From a virus, in IMG/VR virus record IMGVR_UViG_3300043772_000346, positions 1 through 61,319 of that record: DNA of 61,319 nucleotides, one strand, 5' to 3'. The notes under the pieces were generated by a model. The model made no database searches. It was not told where the DNA came from and was given only the letters and a program-made list of their open reading frames with translations. This document shows positions 45,328-53,156 of this stretch, one piece after another. The translations under genes and the position numbers were made by a program. Each line of letters begins with the position of its first letter. Position 1 is the first letter of the stretch.

Positions 45328-45858
45328 CTAATCTAATTTGTTAAGAAAGTTGTCATTTATAAACCTATAACTTCTGATTGGGGCAAGGTCTGTAAGTGTA
45401 ACTTGTTGAACCTCAACTCCCCATTTCCTAGCTTCCACTCTAACTTTCTTTGTCAAAGTGTTGTCAAGTTCCTGATCTGTACATTCCTCCATGGTCATTG
45501 ACATAATAACGTTTTTTATTATACTTTGAGACATGTCTGACAATGCATCTTGTGCATCAAATACCTCAAGTAGGAATATCTTTACATCAGCTATCTTGTA
45601 TTTTACAACTCCCTTGACAACAATGTTTTGTTTGTCCAAGGTGTATAAAGATTGAGCATCAAGACTAAGGGTAGTTGTTACTACATGGTGATCTATCACC
45701 TCATCAAACAAAGGAATCTTAAAATGTAGTCCAGGTTCAAGAACACTGTAGAATTTTCCACACCTTAGTAATACAGCTCCTTCATAGTCTCTGACAATAA
45801 TAACTGGAGTTAGTTGTAACCACCAGTTAGTTATTATCTCAATCAGTTTATCAAACAT
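45328..45858 (-). CDS. SPFH/band 7 (stomatin-prohibitin-like) domain protein (176 aa)
   Basis: The sequence VLLRCGKFYSVLEPGLHFKIPLFDEV is the hallmark opening of SPFH/band-7 domains. It is followed by the DAQSLYTLDKQNIVVKGVVKY strand pattern and a C-terminal helical part (VRVEARKWGVEVQQVTLTDL). Residues 9-24 (ITNWWLQLTPVIIVRD) are hydrophobic and may lie on a membrane, but there is no full transmembrane helix. It overlaps the portal gene by one base and precedes the scaffold gene. SPFH proteins form large membrane-associated rings; a role in the virion, in membrane microdomains, or against host proteases of the FtsH/HflKC system are all possible. I am confident of the domain, not of the function. 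Confidence 0.87.
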   Translation of the reverse strand: MFDKLIEIITNWWLQLTPVIIVRDYEGAVLLRCGKFYSVLEPGLHFKIPLFDEVIDHHVVTTTLSLDAQSLYTLDKQNIVVKGVVKYKIADVKIFLLEVFDAQDALSDMSQSIIKNVIMSMTMEECTDQELDNTLTKKVRVEARKWGVEVQQVTLTDLAPIRSYRFINDNFLNKLD

Positions 45859-48446
45859 TATTTAGGTTTTTTAGCAGCTCTACCCTTGGCATTTTCCTTA
45901 GCAATAGCTAAATCATTTGCTTGGTTTTCTCTAGCCACTTGTAATTTTTCTCTTTCAACTTCAAGTTTTTGTGAAGCCATCCTATTCTTAGATTGAATAT
46001 CAGCCATCTTGCTTTGATAATCTTTTATAGCTTTTGATTCCTCTGTAGCTAACTTATTGATTTCCAATACATCAGGAACACCAGAAGCATCTTCATCACT
46101 CAATGGTCCCATGTTCTTAGCCTCTGCTGCAATAAGAGCAATTTCTTTTTTATTGATTCTATCAAGCTCAGCTTGATAATTATCATTAGCAATCTTCTCA
46201 GCTTGTTGTTGTTGAAGTAATTGCAGTTGAGCTTCAGCTTGTTGCTGTTGTTGGTCTAATTGTTGTTGTTGTTGTTGTAACTTAGTAACTTCCAATTCTT
46301 CTTGTCTGCTCTTAAGAGTTTTGAACACCTTCTTCATCTGACGAATAGAGTTAGTGCTATAAAGCTCAATGATGTCATGTAATGAACCACCATTTTGTAG
46401 AACAGCTTGAGACAAACCTCTAATTTCATTAAACATTTGCTTATCTTCAGGTCTGTTAGTCAAGAATATTTTTAAATCTCTAAAACGTAAGTCTGAACCA
46501 TTTACAGAAACAAATGCAGATTCTCCTTCAGAATTTACATAAGAAATAGTAGATTGTGGTTTAGAACTTTCTACATATAAAGCAGCATCAATAATAGATT
46601 GATATAATTGACCCATGATATATTCATGAGCTACAAATAAAGGTTCTGTCTGAGCATAAGATTGTGTAATGGCTGCATTGGTTGCTGTAGCTGATTCACT
46701 AGCTTGTATAGCACCAAGTCTTTGTCTTGACATACCTATTAATTCCCAACACTCATTCTTAAGTTGTTGTGCTAGAGTGTATCTTGCTTGGATCTCCTGC
46801 GTACGTGTAAGGTCTAAGCTAGTGTATTGATTAAATGAGCTTGGGCTCTTTAAGTTTTCTGGACTATCATCCACAAATACTACACCTCTGTTACGAGCTT
46901 CCATTTCCCAAATGTCAAGAGCATCTTGAGCATCTCCATCTTTAGGAATAGGAATATGTCTAATAGACATTAACTGAACCTTACCTACTTCCTTCTCAAG
47001 TAATTTATATAACTGGTTCATACACACATTATATAAAACTTGGAAAGGCTTCATCATATCTACAAGACTCTTAGCCTCTGTGTTCTTCACTTCAAACGTT
47101 TGACCTATGATAGGACAATAAGGTAATAAGTTATAAGGTTTGACATGATAGATATCTGGACCAATTTTAACACCTTGATACCATTGGTTAATCCAACCCC
47201 ACTCTAAAGACTGTTGTGTAGGAAGCATTCCAGATTTATAGTTTTCATCTACAAGTTGAGACTGTTCATTACCCATCTCATCTAAGTAAATAACTTTACC
47301 TATCTTCTTTTTAGAAATCCAATAAGATCTTACTACAACATACTTATAACCAAAAGAGCTTACATTAGATGTAAGTCCTAAGAAGTCCTGAAGACCATCA
47401 TCATTCTGTTTCATCTCAGACTCAATAATCATTCTAGTCTGTAAGACTAATGGGTCAAATGTATCGTATTGAATAGATTCATTACCAGGAATAGCATTAG
47501 GATTGCCCAAGTTAGATTCACGTACATTGATCAATCCATAGTCTTGTAATGAACTACGTAAGTGATCAATCTCATCTTTAGTTAAGTCTGGGATAGATTC
47601 AATAATCTCAGACAATTCCATAACTTGTACAATACCAGCAGCATATGCACCTTGTGCACGACCTGTAGGATCAGATATCCATTTTCTATCAGGAGTAGTT
47701 AAGAACCAAGTGTTCTTAGGATTAGCCACCTCAACGTTAAATCCAAGCTTAGAGTTATCTTCATATATGTGAAAGAACTCTCTAGCAGAAATTAAAAGAT
47801 CTCTAAAAGAGTCTTCTCCTTTCTCCTTTAAATTAAACTCAGCCTTCTGAGCTGTAAGAATATGGTTTGCCCACTTTTCTGCTGTAGATGTATAAGAGTC
47901 TAATTCATCTTTAACTTGATCTAAAGTCATTTGATTTAATTCTTCCTCTTCAATCTCTTCTCCATTCATAGCAGCCTTTTCTAATATCTTTCTCTTGGCT
48001 GTATTAACTACATAATCATTTAACATTTGAGTTTTAAACTCAAGCTCTTCAGCTTTACTATCATCATCAAATGCTTTGACACGAAATGCGTCAGGTCTCT
48101 TAGAGATTTCTCCTACTAACTCGTTAATAGGAGTGGTCATTATAGAATAATGTTTTACATAGGCAGGAAGAGCTAAATCTGCTGTGAGCACATCTGTAAA
48201 ACTTCTTACTTCTGGTTCTTGATAAAAATCTTCTCTTCTTAGAATACCTTTTACTAAGTCATAGTTTTTAACAAATGTATCTCTGCTCTTAACATACTCA
48301 GCATATGCCTTGTTAGCAAAATAGTCCATTGTGTTTTTAATCCAACTCTCATCCATCTTTTCTCTCTCAGTCTTGAACTGATCAGGGAAGATATTAAGGT
48401 AGGCATACCTAATTGTTGCGTCTTTCGTGTATCTTATAATTGCCAT
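45858..48446 (-). CDS. Portal protein (862 aa)
   Basis: Follows the terminase with a TAATG overlap and precedes the capsid module. The length and the sequence style (SWIKNTMDYFANKAYAEYV, VLTADLALPAYVKHYS, PNPIEL/TPINELVGEISKRPDAF, GMSRQRLGAIQASESATATN) match crAss-like portals. The C-terminal 160 residues are a long Gln-rich coiled coil (KLQQQQQQLDQQQQQ ... ERINKKE-like repeats), probably the helical barrel that projects into the capsid. A dodecamer at one capsid vertex is expected from the family. Confidence 0.9.
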   Translation of the reverse strand: MAIIRYTKDATIRYAYLNIFPDQFKTEREKMDESWIKNTMDYFANKAYAEYVKSRDTFVKNYDLVKGILRREDFYQEPEVRSFTDVLTADLALPAYVKHYSIMTTPINELVGEISKRPDAFRVKAFDDDSKAEELEFKTQMLNDYVVNTAKRKILEKAAMNGEEIEEEELNQMTLDQVKDELDSYTSTAEKWANHILTAQKAEFNLKEKGEDSFRDLLISAREFFHIYEDNSKLGFNVEVANPKNTWFLTTPDRKWISDPTGRAQGAYAAGIVQVMELSEIIESIPDLTKDEIDHLRSSLQDYGLINVRESNLGNPNAIPGNESIQYDTFDPLVLQTRMIIESEMKQNDDGLQDFLGLTSNVSSFGYKYVVVRSYWISKKKIGKVIYLDEMGNEQSQLVDENYKSGMLPTQQSLEWGWINQWYQGVKIGPDIYHVKPYNLLPYCPIIGQTFEVKNTEAKSLVDMMKPFQVLYNVCMNQLYKLLEKEVGKVQLMSIRHIPIPKDGDAQDALDIWEMEARNRGVVFVDDSPENLKSPSSFNQYTSLDLTRTQEIQARYTLAQQLKNECWELIGMSRQRLGAIQASESATATNAAITQSYAQTEPLFVAHEYIMGQLYQSIIDAALYVESSKPQSTISYVNSEGESAFVSVNGSDLRFRDLKIFLTNRPEDKQMFNEIRGLSQAVLQNGGSLHDIIELYSTNSIRQMKKVFKTLKSRQEELEVTKLQQQQQQLDQQQQQAEAQLQLLQQQQAEKIANDNYQAELDRINKKEIALIAAEAKNMGPLSDEDASGVPDVLEINKLATEESKAIKDYQSKMADIQSKNRMASQKLEVEREKLQVARENQANDLAIAKENAKGRAAKKPK

Positions 48447-50488
48447 TATGAAAACAATTTATTTCGTTTATATTTATTTCTTGATTGTCCAAACATGTTG
48501 TTCCTAGCTTCAGTGAAAAGTATATTGCCTCTTTTCTTATTGAACATAGAAGCTACTCTCTCATCTGATGTACCACCTATCTTACCCATTATTGGGTCCA
48601 TCTTTAATGCTTGTGCTATTGCTAACTCTGCAGCAATAATTCTATCAAAGTTACCTTGATCATTGTATTGAATAATCTCTTCAAGCAATACAGGATCAAA
48701 TATCTTACTCACACCCAAGACTTCTCTAATCACTTCACCTGCGTCATTCTTCTCTACAAAGATTGGAGCTTCCATATACTTCTTTAAACAGGTGTGAAGA
48801 TAGTCAATTATCTTCTGACTTGAACGATGAATTCCATAATCTCTTTTTACAGTGGTATTAGGAACAATCTCTTTAAGCCATTCAGGTTGTTTCTCTAAGT
48901 AGTGTGCATCTCCTTTACTCTTCATATATTCAATAAATGATATATCATCATTCTCACACAAAGTTCTAGCGTTATAGTATTTAATAAGAAGTCTAGCTTG
49001 TTCTTCCCAAGTTTCTTTCTTATCAGGTCTTGCACAATACGAAGCTACGAACATATCTTGATACTTCTCACCTGAAATTTCATGCATCCTTTTATATATG
49101 TATACAGATCCAAGTGAACTTGAATATGCAGACTTACCTTGTCTATATGGATCGACTCCTGCTACATACAATCCATAAGGAGGATTATCCACAGGGAATT
49201 CATATATAACAACAGGTGCTTCTTTTAGGTCTGAGTTTTTTAGAGGGAAGTTAGAGATGGGTAATTTATCTGTAAACTCATGAGCTATCTTCTCTCCATC
49301 ATTAAACAAGATAACAGGAGTTCCTGTTCTTTCTTGTTGCAACAATCTAAACTTCTGTCTCTTAGCACTGTCAATATCAAATATATTAGTATCCTCATTT
49401 AAGAAAATGTCATCCACTTCCTGAGGATAGTACATCTTTTCTTTTAGATAGGCTATTCTATCTCCAGCTTTCTTAAGTCTTTCTAAATTATCATTAGTAA
49501 TCTGTGTTGCCTTTTCTTCATCACTTACAAGCATTTTTACATTGTGTAAGTCTGAGGTGGATGGTTCATTCAAATATGCTCCTAGTGTAGAATCATCCTT
49601 TGCCTCCATTCTATATTTATGAGAGATGAACAATCCATGTATACGTTTGTCATCTTTACTATTATTATATGTAAGGAAGTTAAAGTTGTCTACGTCAAAC
49701 ATTAAGCTCTTTGCATCCATGAATTTCTTCATGTCCCCACCAGTCCCAGTAAGTATGGGGCTACATCCCCAGCCATAGGGTGTAGTGAAACCTGGAATAG
49801 CAGCCTGTAAGCCTCTAAGAAAGTTTCCTTTACCAATTTCATCTATAATTAATTTACGTGGTTTTGTACCTGCAATGGCCTCTTCATTATTACCTTCATC
49901 AAGGTTACGTATTAGAATGGAAGAGAATGGGATACGTTCACCAGACTTGGTCTTTATACCTAGAGTCACTTGGTTCTTCCAGTTGTCCTCAATTCTCTGC
50001 CATCTCCAATACTCAGGAATGAAATTCAATCCTTTGTCAATCTTATCAGTAATCAGTTTTATATCTGGGGCATTTAAGCCTGCTATGATATTCTGACTGT
50101 TTTCATCAAAGGTTGCACCCCATGCAATATAGGATGCTTCTAAAACTGACTTGGCAAAACGTCTAATACCTAGAATGACTAAGCCCCTCTTTTCTTGTTG
50201 AGCTCTGTCAATTTCATTTGTCACAAGCCATTCATTATCTCTTAAAAAAGGATTGGCATATTTCTGTGCAATCCTTCCTCTTTCATCTATTACATCTACC
50301 TCTGTATGCCATATGTTTAGGTGCCAATACAAAAAGGGGTTGATATAAACACCCCCCATCATGGCTCCATTTAAACATAGCTCTCTGTGAAAGTCAAAGA
50401 ATGGCTTACACTCCTGAGAGTCTTTATCAGGAATACGCTTCTGATTTATAAACCAGTCTTTGTAATCTATATTTTGTAGTTCTATCAT
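48446..50488 (-). CDS. Terminase large subunit (680 aa)
   Basis: ATPase motifs: a degenerate Walker A GIRRFAKS (107-114), Walker B KLIIDEIG (212-219, D216-E217) and a GTGG coupling motif (248-251). The RNase-H-like nuclease begins at VAGVDPYRQ (D446), with further acidic residues at CENDD (511-515) and in IFDPVLLEEI. The Walker A departs from the usual GKS (AKS), as often seen in terminases. Role: ATP-driven packaging and cutting of concatemeric DNA at the portal. The basic C-terminus (RNKYKRNKLFS) may contact DNA or portal. It overlaps the 110-residue gene before it by 4 nt. Confidence 0.93.
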   Translation of the reverse strand: MIELQNIDYKDWFINQKRIPDKDSQECKPFFDFHRELCLNGAMMGGVYINPFLYWHLNIWHTEVDVIDERGRIAQKYANPFLRDNEWLVTNEIDRAQQEKRGLVILGIRRFAKSVLEASYIAWGATFDENSQNIIAGLNAPDIKLITDKIDKGLNFIPEYWRWQRIEDNWKNQVTLGIKTKSGERIPFSSILIRNLDEGNNEEAIAGTKPRKLIIDEIGKGNFLRGLQAAIPGFTTPYGWGCSPILTGTGGDMKKFMDAKSLMFDVDNFNFLTYNNSKDDKRIHGLFISHKYRMEAKDDSTLGAYLNEPSTSDLHNVKMLVSDEEKATQITNDNLERLKKAGDRIAYLKEKMYYPQEVDDIFLNEDTNIFDIDSAKRQKFRLLQQERTGTPVILFNDGEKIAHEFTDKLPISNFPLKNSDLKEAPVVIYEFPVDNPPYGLYVAGVDPYRQGKSAYSSSLGSVYIYKRMHEISGEKYQDMFVASYCARPDKKETWEEQARLLIKYYNARTLCENDDISFIEYMKSKGDAHYLEKQPEWLKEIVPNTTVKRDYGIHRSSQKIIDYLHTCLKKYMEAPIFVEKNDAGEVIREVLGVSKIFDPVLLEEIIQYNDQGNFDRIIAAELAIAQALKMDPIMGKIGGTSDERVASMFNKKRGNILFTEARNNMFGQSRNKYKRNKLFS

Positions 50489-50817
50489 TTTCTATTTGCT
50501 AAGAACTCAGCAGCAGCTCCTGATAATTCACCTTTTCCTCTCACTTCCACCTTAGCTTCTTCCATGTTTCTTAACTTATCTACCACTTCTACCAATGCTA
50601 GGTAGTTTTTCATTGTCTCTTGGACAAACTTACCTTGAGCTTCAATAGAGGCTATGACCATAGGTAACATTCCTCCTTTAGCTGTAGGTTTCCACTCAAT
50701 CCTATCTTTCAATTCATGTAGTGGATTAGCATCAACGTATGCTTTCCAAGACTTTAGCTGTACTTCTGCCCATTCAAGCTCTGTATTTACGTATGTAGTT
50801 TTCTTAATAGTCGCCAT
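50485..50817 (-). CDS. Small protein before terminase; candidate small terminase (110 aa)
   Basis: All-helical, with ELEWAEVQLKSWKAYVDANP then a long helix (KFVQETMKNYLALVEVVDKLRNMEEAKVEV) and ending LSGAAAEFLANRK. It overlaps the large subunit start by 4 nt, the usual place and size of a small terminase subunit. No DNA-binding helix-turn-helix is obvious, so the assignment is by position only. Confidence 0.75.
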   Translation of the reverse strand: MATIKKTTYVNTELEWAEVQLKSWKAYVDANPLHELKDRIEWKPTAKGGMLPMVIASIEAQGKFVQETMKNYLALVEVVDKLRNMEEAKVEVRGKGELSGAAAEFLANRK

Positions 50818-51088
50818 CTTCTTCCTCCTCCTTCAGGATGTTATCAAGGTCCATACCTTCTTTTATAATCTTTTCTAACTCAGATTCATCTGTGTGAGGT
50901 ACATCCATCTCTATCTCACTCTTATACTTACTTAGAGCAAATGCAAGTTCTTTATCTGTTATACCCCAAATGTCACCATAGTCTGCAAGAGCTGTAGCTA
51001 AGTGTCTGCCCAAATTGTATGTAGGGAAGTCTTTATTTAGTTCTTGTAATATAGATATCACTTCTGTATAGTGAGTCTTTTTACTCAT
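50804..51088 (-). CDS. Hypothetical acidic protein (94 aa)
   Basis: Not recognised. The N-terminal 55 residues (ISILQELNKDFPTYNLGRHLATALADYGDIWGITDKELAFAL) look like a compact helical domain; the rest is strongly acidic and ends EEEEDGDY. It overlaps the next gene by 14 nt and lies 4 nt after the previous one. Possibly a packaging accessory or regulator of the late operon. Confidence 0.78.
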   Translation of the reverse strand: MSKKTHYTEVISILQELNKDFPTYNLGRHLATALADYGDIWGITDKELAFALSKYKSEIEMDVPHTDESELEKIIKEGMDLDNILKEEEEDGDY

Positions 51089-51092
51089 TGTA

Positions 51093-51350
51093 TTATATTA
51101 ACTGGTTTATATCGTCATCTGTTAGTTTGCTTGGACCAATCTCCAAGTCTAACTCACTGTCTTCTCCAAAGTTTTTCTTTCCTTCTTCTGTCATATAGTC
51201 TTTTGTAAAGACAATAGCCATTCTATCAAACTCAACACCTGGTACTCCAGATATATCAATATAGTCTATTCCCTGGTTATAAAGGTTAACTAAAGTCTCA
51301 ATTAGTCTGTCCAGTGGAATCTTCTGAATTTTCACTTCCCTGTTTTCCAT
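51093..51350 (-). CDS. Hypothetical acidic protein (85 aa)
   Basis: Not recognised. Pattern PLDRLIETLVNLYNQGIDYIDISGVPG then an acidic tail. Similar short alpha-beta proteins precede terminases in related phages, as far as I recall. It overlaps the zinc-protein gene by 53 nt in another frame, so the start could be internal, but no later Met gives a plausible protein. Confidence 0.72.
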   Translation of the reverse strand: MENREVKIQKIPLDRLIETLVNLYNQGIDYIDISGVPGVEFDRMAIVFTKDYMTEEGKKNFGEDSELDLEIGPSKLTDDDINQLI

Positions 51351-51645
51351 ATACTGTTTGTATTAATTGTTCTTCTTCCTCTCGTGATTCCATCTCTGCT
51401 CCCCACTTTTCTATAGGACAGCTACAAGATAGACACCTAGTCTTAGCTGATAGAACACACCCACAATGTGTACAATGCTTATCAAACCTTCGAGGTTTCT
51501 TAGGTCTGTTTTCAGAACACCATTCACAGGTATCACAAATAGCCATACGTTGTTGGCTAATTTCCCTAATGCGTTCTTTCATGTCATCAGCTGGGAACAG
51601 GTTATTCTTCCAGCCCTCGTAAATCTGAGAGAAGTTGATCTTCAT
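51298..51645 (-). CDS. Zinc-finger protein (115 aa)
   Basis: Nine Cys and one His in two blocks: ICDTCEWCSE (about 36-45) and KHCTHCGCVLSAKTRCLSCSCPIEKWG (about 56-82). These give two treble-clef-like zinc sites. The acidic C-terminal tail is unstructured. The CxHCGC..KTR..CPIEKW pattern recurs in small proteins upstream of terminases in Bacteroidetes phages (memory). Probably a nucleic-acid-binding late-gene regulator or packaging factor. Confidence 0.82.
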   Translation of the reverse strand: MKINFSQIYEGWKNNLFPADDMKERIREISQQRMAICDTCEWCSENRPKKPRRFDKHCTHCGCVLSAKTRCLSCSCPIEKWGAEMESREEEEQLIQTVYGKQGSENSEDSTGQTN

Positions 51646-51988
51646 ATATAATTTTACTTTTTAGTAAATTGATCAGAGCTTCTGTTTTTTCTAGTGTCAC
51701 CTGAGAGGAACGTTTCTTTTGTTCTGAGGTTTCAGCACTGGCTAGGAACTCAAGCATTAGGTTTTTCTTCCTAGTCAAGTCTTCTAGACGTTTCTTGGCT
51801 TTCTTCTCATTGAAATAAAACTTCCCAAACCCAGAGATTTCAATACTGTTATTTGTGTCCATCGCCTCGTTGGCAGATTGAAACTGGTGGTTTATCACTG
51901 TCTCAATTGTCTTCTCAGAAATCATCATCTTCACAGCAAGGGTCCTAACAAGGTAGTCCTTGACAGACATACTTATAGGCTTATCCAT
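51602..51988 (-). CDS. HU/IHF-like protein with helical C-terminal extension (128 aa)
   Basis: Residues 10-68 follow the HU core: two helices (VKDYLVRTLAVKM, EKTIETVINHQFQSANEAM), then NSIEISGFGKFYFNEKKAKK. The usual DNA-intercalating Pro arm and C-terminal helix are replaced by a 60-residue charged coiled coil. It may bend or bind phage DNA, or have become a protein-protein adaptor. It overlaps its neighbours by 8 and 44 nt. IHF-like genes are a recurrent feature of crAss-like genomes. Confidence 0.8.
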   Translation of the reverse strand: MDKPISMSVKDYLVRTLAVKMMISEKTIETVINHQFQSANEAMDTNNSIEISGFGKFYFNEKKAKKRLEDLTRKKNLMLEFLASAETSEQKKRSSQVTLEKTEALINLLKSKIIYEDQLLSDLRGLEE

Positions 51989-52331
51989 GTGCTAGAGTTA
52001 TTTGCAATACAAGATCTTTCTCAAAGTTGAGCAAGATGATGGGATTAACCTTCACCTTTGTCCCATCCTTTACAAATATCCCCATCTTCTTTAGTTTGGA
52101 GATAATGTTATTTATGGCTGGGGACGTACTGTCGTATCTTTCACAAAACTCCTTACGTATATTAGCATAAGAGATGTTCCCTTTTATAGCAGCAAAGGCT
52201 ATCAATTGTATCTCCCTCTTTGTAAGCTTCAGGTCATTGACAGCTGACAAGATTCTATAATACTTCTCAGCCATGACAATACTGTCATTGACTGAAGTCT
52301 TTAGTCGTTGTACAATTGGTTTTGCTTCCAT
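51981..52331 (-). CDS. Winged-helix transcription-regulator-like protein (116 aa)
   Basis: Residues 30-90 (LTKREIQLIAFAAIKG, SYANIRKEFCERYDSTSPAINNIISKLKKMGIFVKDG) read as helix-turn-helix plus wing, like MarR- or Rep-type DNA-binding proteins. The start is ATG 52331; a TTG five codons upstream is less likely because it lies within the promoter -7 box. First gene of the packaging operon with a strong promoter match just upstream, so a good candidate for a late-gene regulator that might bind its own promoter. Confidence 0.83.
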   Translation of the reverse strand: MEAKPIVQRLKTSVNDSIVMAEKYYRILSAVNDLKLTKREIQLIAFAAIKGNISYANIRKEFCERYDSTSPAINNIISKLKKMGIFVKDGTKVKVNPIILLNFEKDLVLQITLAHG

Positions 52332-52343
52332 AATTAGTTGATA

Positions 52344-52373
52344 CAAAGGTATGTATATCTGGACGATCTACAA
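52344..52373 (-). promoter_or_regulatory. Strong Bacteroidetes-type promoter for the late packaging operon
   Basis: TTG (52373-52371), a 19-nt spacer and an exact TACCTTTG (52351-52344) on the minus strand, matching the full TTG-N19-TAnnTTTG consensus. Transcription should begin near 52338, leaving a leader of about 7 nt before ATG 52331. This supports transcription of late genes by the host RNA polymerase. Confidence 0.65.
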
Positions 52374-52409
52374 ATAACTATTTTAGTTATTATAAAAGTT
52401 AATGCTATA

Positions 52410-52652
52410 TTATGCATCAAATCTCCTAAACATGATTAAAAAGGTGAATAATAACAGACCTATTCTAAGCTCTTGCTCTAGTCCTCCATCTGTCAGCTCG
52501 TAGTTTCTATTCGATATTCCTAGCTCAAAGTTGTTATAATGTTTAGGTAGAAACTCTATCCCTATCTCCCACTCCTCAAAGTGTACAAACCCCCATACCA
52601 CTACAATCACACTCAAGAGACCAACAATACAACCAAGTAATAATACTACCAT
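52410..52652 (-). CDS. Small membrane protein (80 aa)
   Basis: A transmembrane helix at residues 2-23 (VVLLLGCIVGLLSVIVVVWGF) and a second hydrophobic segment at 64-74 (IGLLLFTFLIM), with an acidic/Asn-rich loop between. No signal-peptidase site. It could be a holin-like, spanin-like or superinfection-exclusion protein, but nothing identifies it. It lies alone between the divergent control region and the packaging operon promoter. Confidence 0.62.
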   Translation of the reverse strand: MVVLLLGCIVGLLSVIVVVWGFVHFEEWEIGIEFLPKHYNNFELGISNRNYELTDGGLEQELRIGLLLFTFLIMFRRFDA

Positions 52653-52822
52653 ATATCAAAGCTTTAATTAATAGAGAGGTATTAGATGGGGCCCCCCCTA
52701 AATCCCCCCCAAAGATACAGGTAAATATTTATACCCACCAAATTTATTTTTATATGCCCTAAGATATAATGTCCCTTATAAAGACCAAACTATATGCTTA
52801 TGGGTATAATAAGACACATTAT

Positions 52823-52874
52823 GTAAAGCTATCCCTTGACTAAACATCCCCTAGGGTAAAGCTATAGCTTGACT
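52823..52874 (+). repeat. 19-bp tandem direct repeat at 33-bp period
   Basis: GTAAAGCTATCCCTTGACT (52823-52841) and GTAAAGCTATAGCTTGACT (52856-52874) differ at two central bases. The 33-bp start-to-start spacing is about three helical turns, placing both copies on the same face of DNA, as with operators or replication iterons. A CCTAGG palindrome lies between them. Confidence 0.75.
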
Positions 52875-52994
52875 TTTGGCAGAATATAGACTTGTTATAA
52901 CTTGCCAAATCTGTCACAAATATTTGAAAAAGTGTGACACAACATTTAACACTTGGGCCAGCTAACCCCCTAGTCTTCAATTGCTTAGACAGAA

Positions 52995-53010
52995 TGTTCC
53001 ACATGGAACA
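52995..53010. promoter_or_regulatory. parS-like palindrome
   Basis: TGTTCCACATGGAACA: arms TGTTCCA/TGGAACA around CA. It differs at one central base from the chromosomal parS variant TGTTCCACGTGGAACA (ParB binding site). It could bind host ParB, or be an unrelated operator. Confidence 0.5.
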
Positions 53011-53106
53011 ATTAACAACCCCCTACCAAAAATTTTACATACCCCCTACCCCTATTGTGTCCATGGGAGGAGAGGGTACTTCCAGCTTGCCACCCCTCCT
53101 ACAATT

Positions 53107-53126
53107 GGGGGATCGACACATCCCCC
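53107..53126 (+). other. GC hairpin upstream of the first plus-strand gene
   Basis: GGGGGAT (53107-53113) and ATCCCCC (53120-53126) form a perfect 7-bp stem with loop CGACAC, 30 nt before ATG 53157. With no T-run after it, a role in the 5' leader is more likely than termination. Confidence 0.55.
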
Positions 53127-53156
53127 CTATTAATTAACAGCCTAAAACGAAAAACA

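Larger units (their letters stand above)
52653..53156. promoter_or_regulatory. Divergent non-coding control region, possible origin
   Basis: No convincing gene in 504 bases. The region separates the minus-strand late half from the plus-strand half. It holds six copies of C4-6TA (CCCCCTA-type) near 52692-52700, 52966, 53019, 53042, 53049 and 53122, a C7TAAATC7 tract at 52692-52710, a 19-bp direct repeat, a parS-like palindrome and a 7-bp G/C hairpin. No TAnnTTTG promoter with a good -33 element was found on the plus strand. Confidence 0.65.

Noticed and set aside
52329-52346. Upstream TTG start for the winged-helix protein
   Set aside because: The TTG is part of the -7 promoter box, and ATG 52331 lies downstream of the expected transcription start.
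53055-53156. N-terminal extension of the 135-residue protein
   Set aside because: It reads through C-rich control DNA and the 7-bp hairpin; ATG 53157 has a typical A-rich leader.
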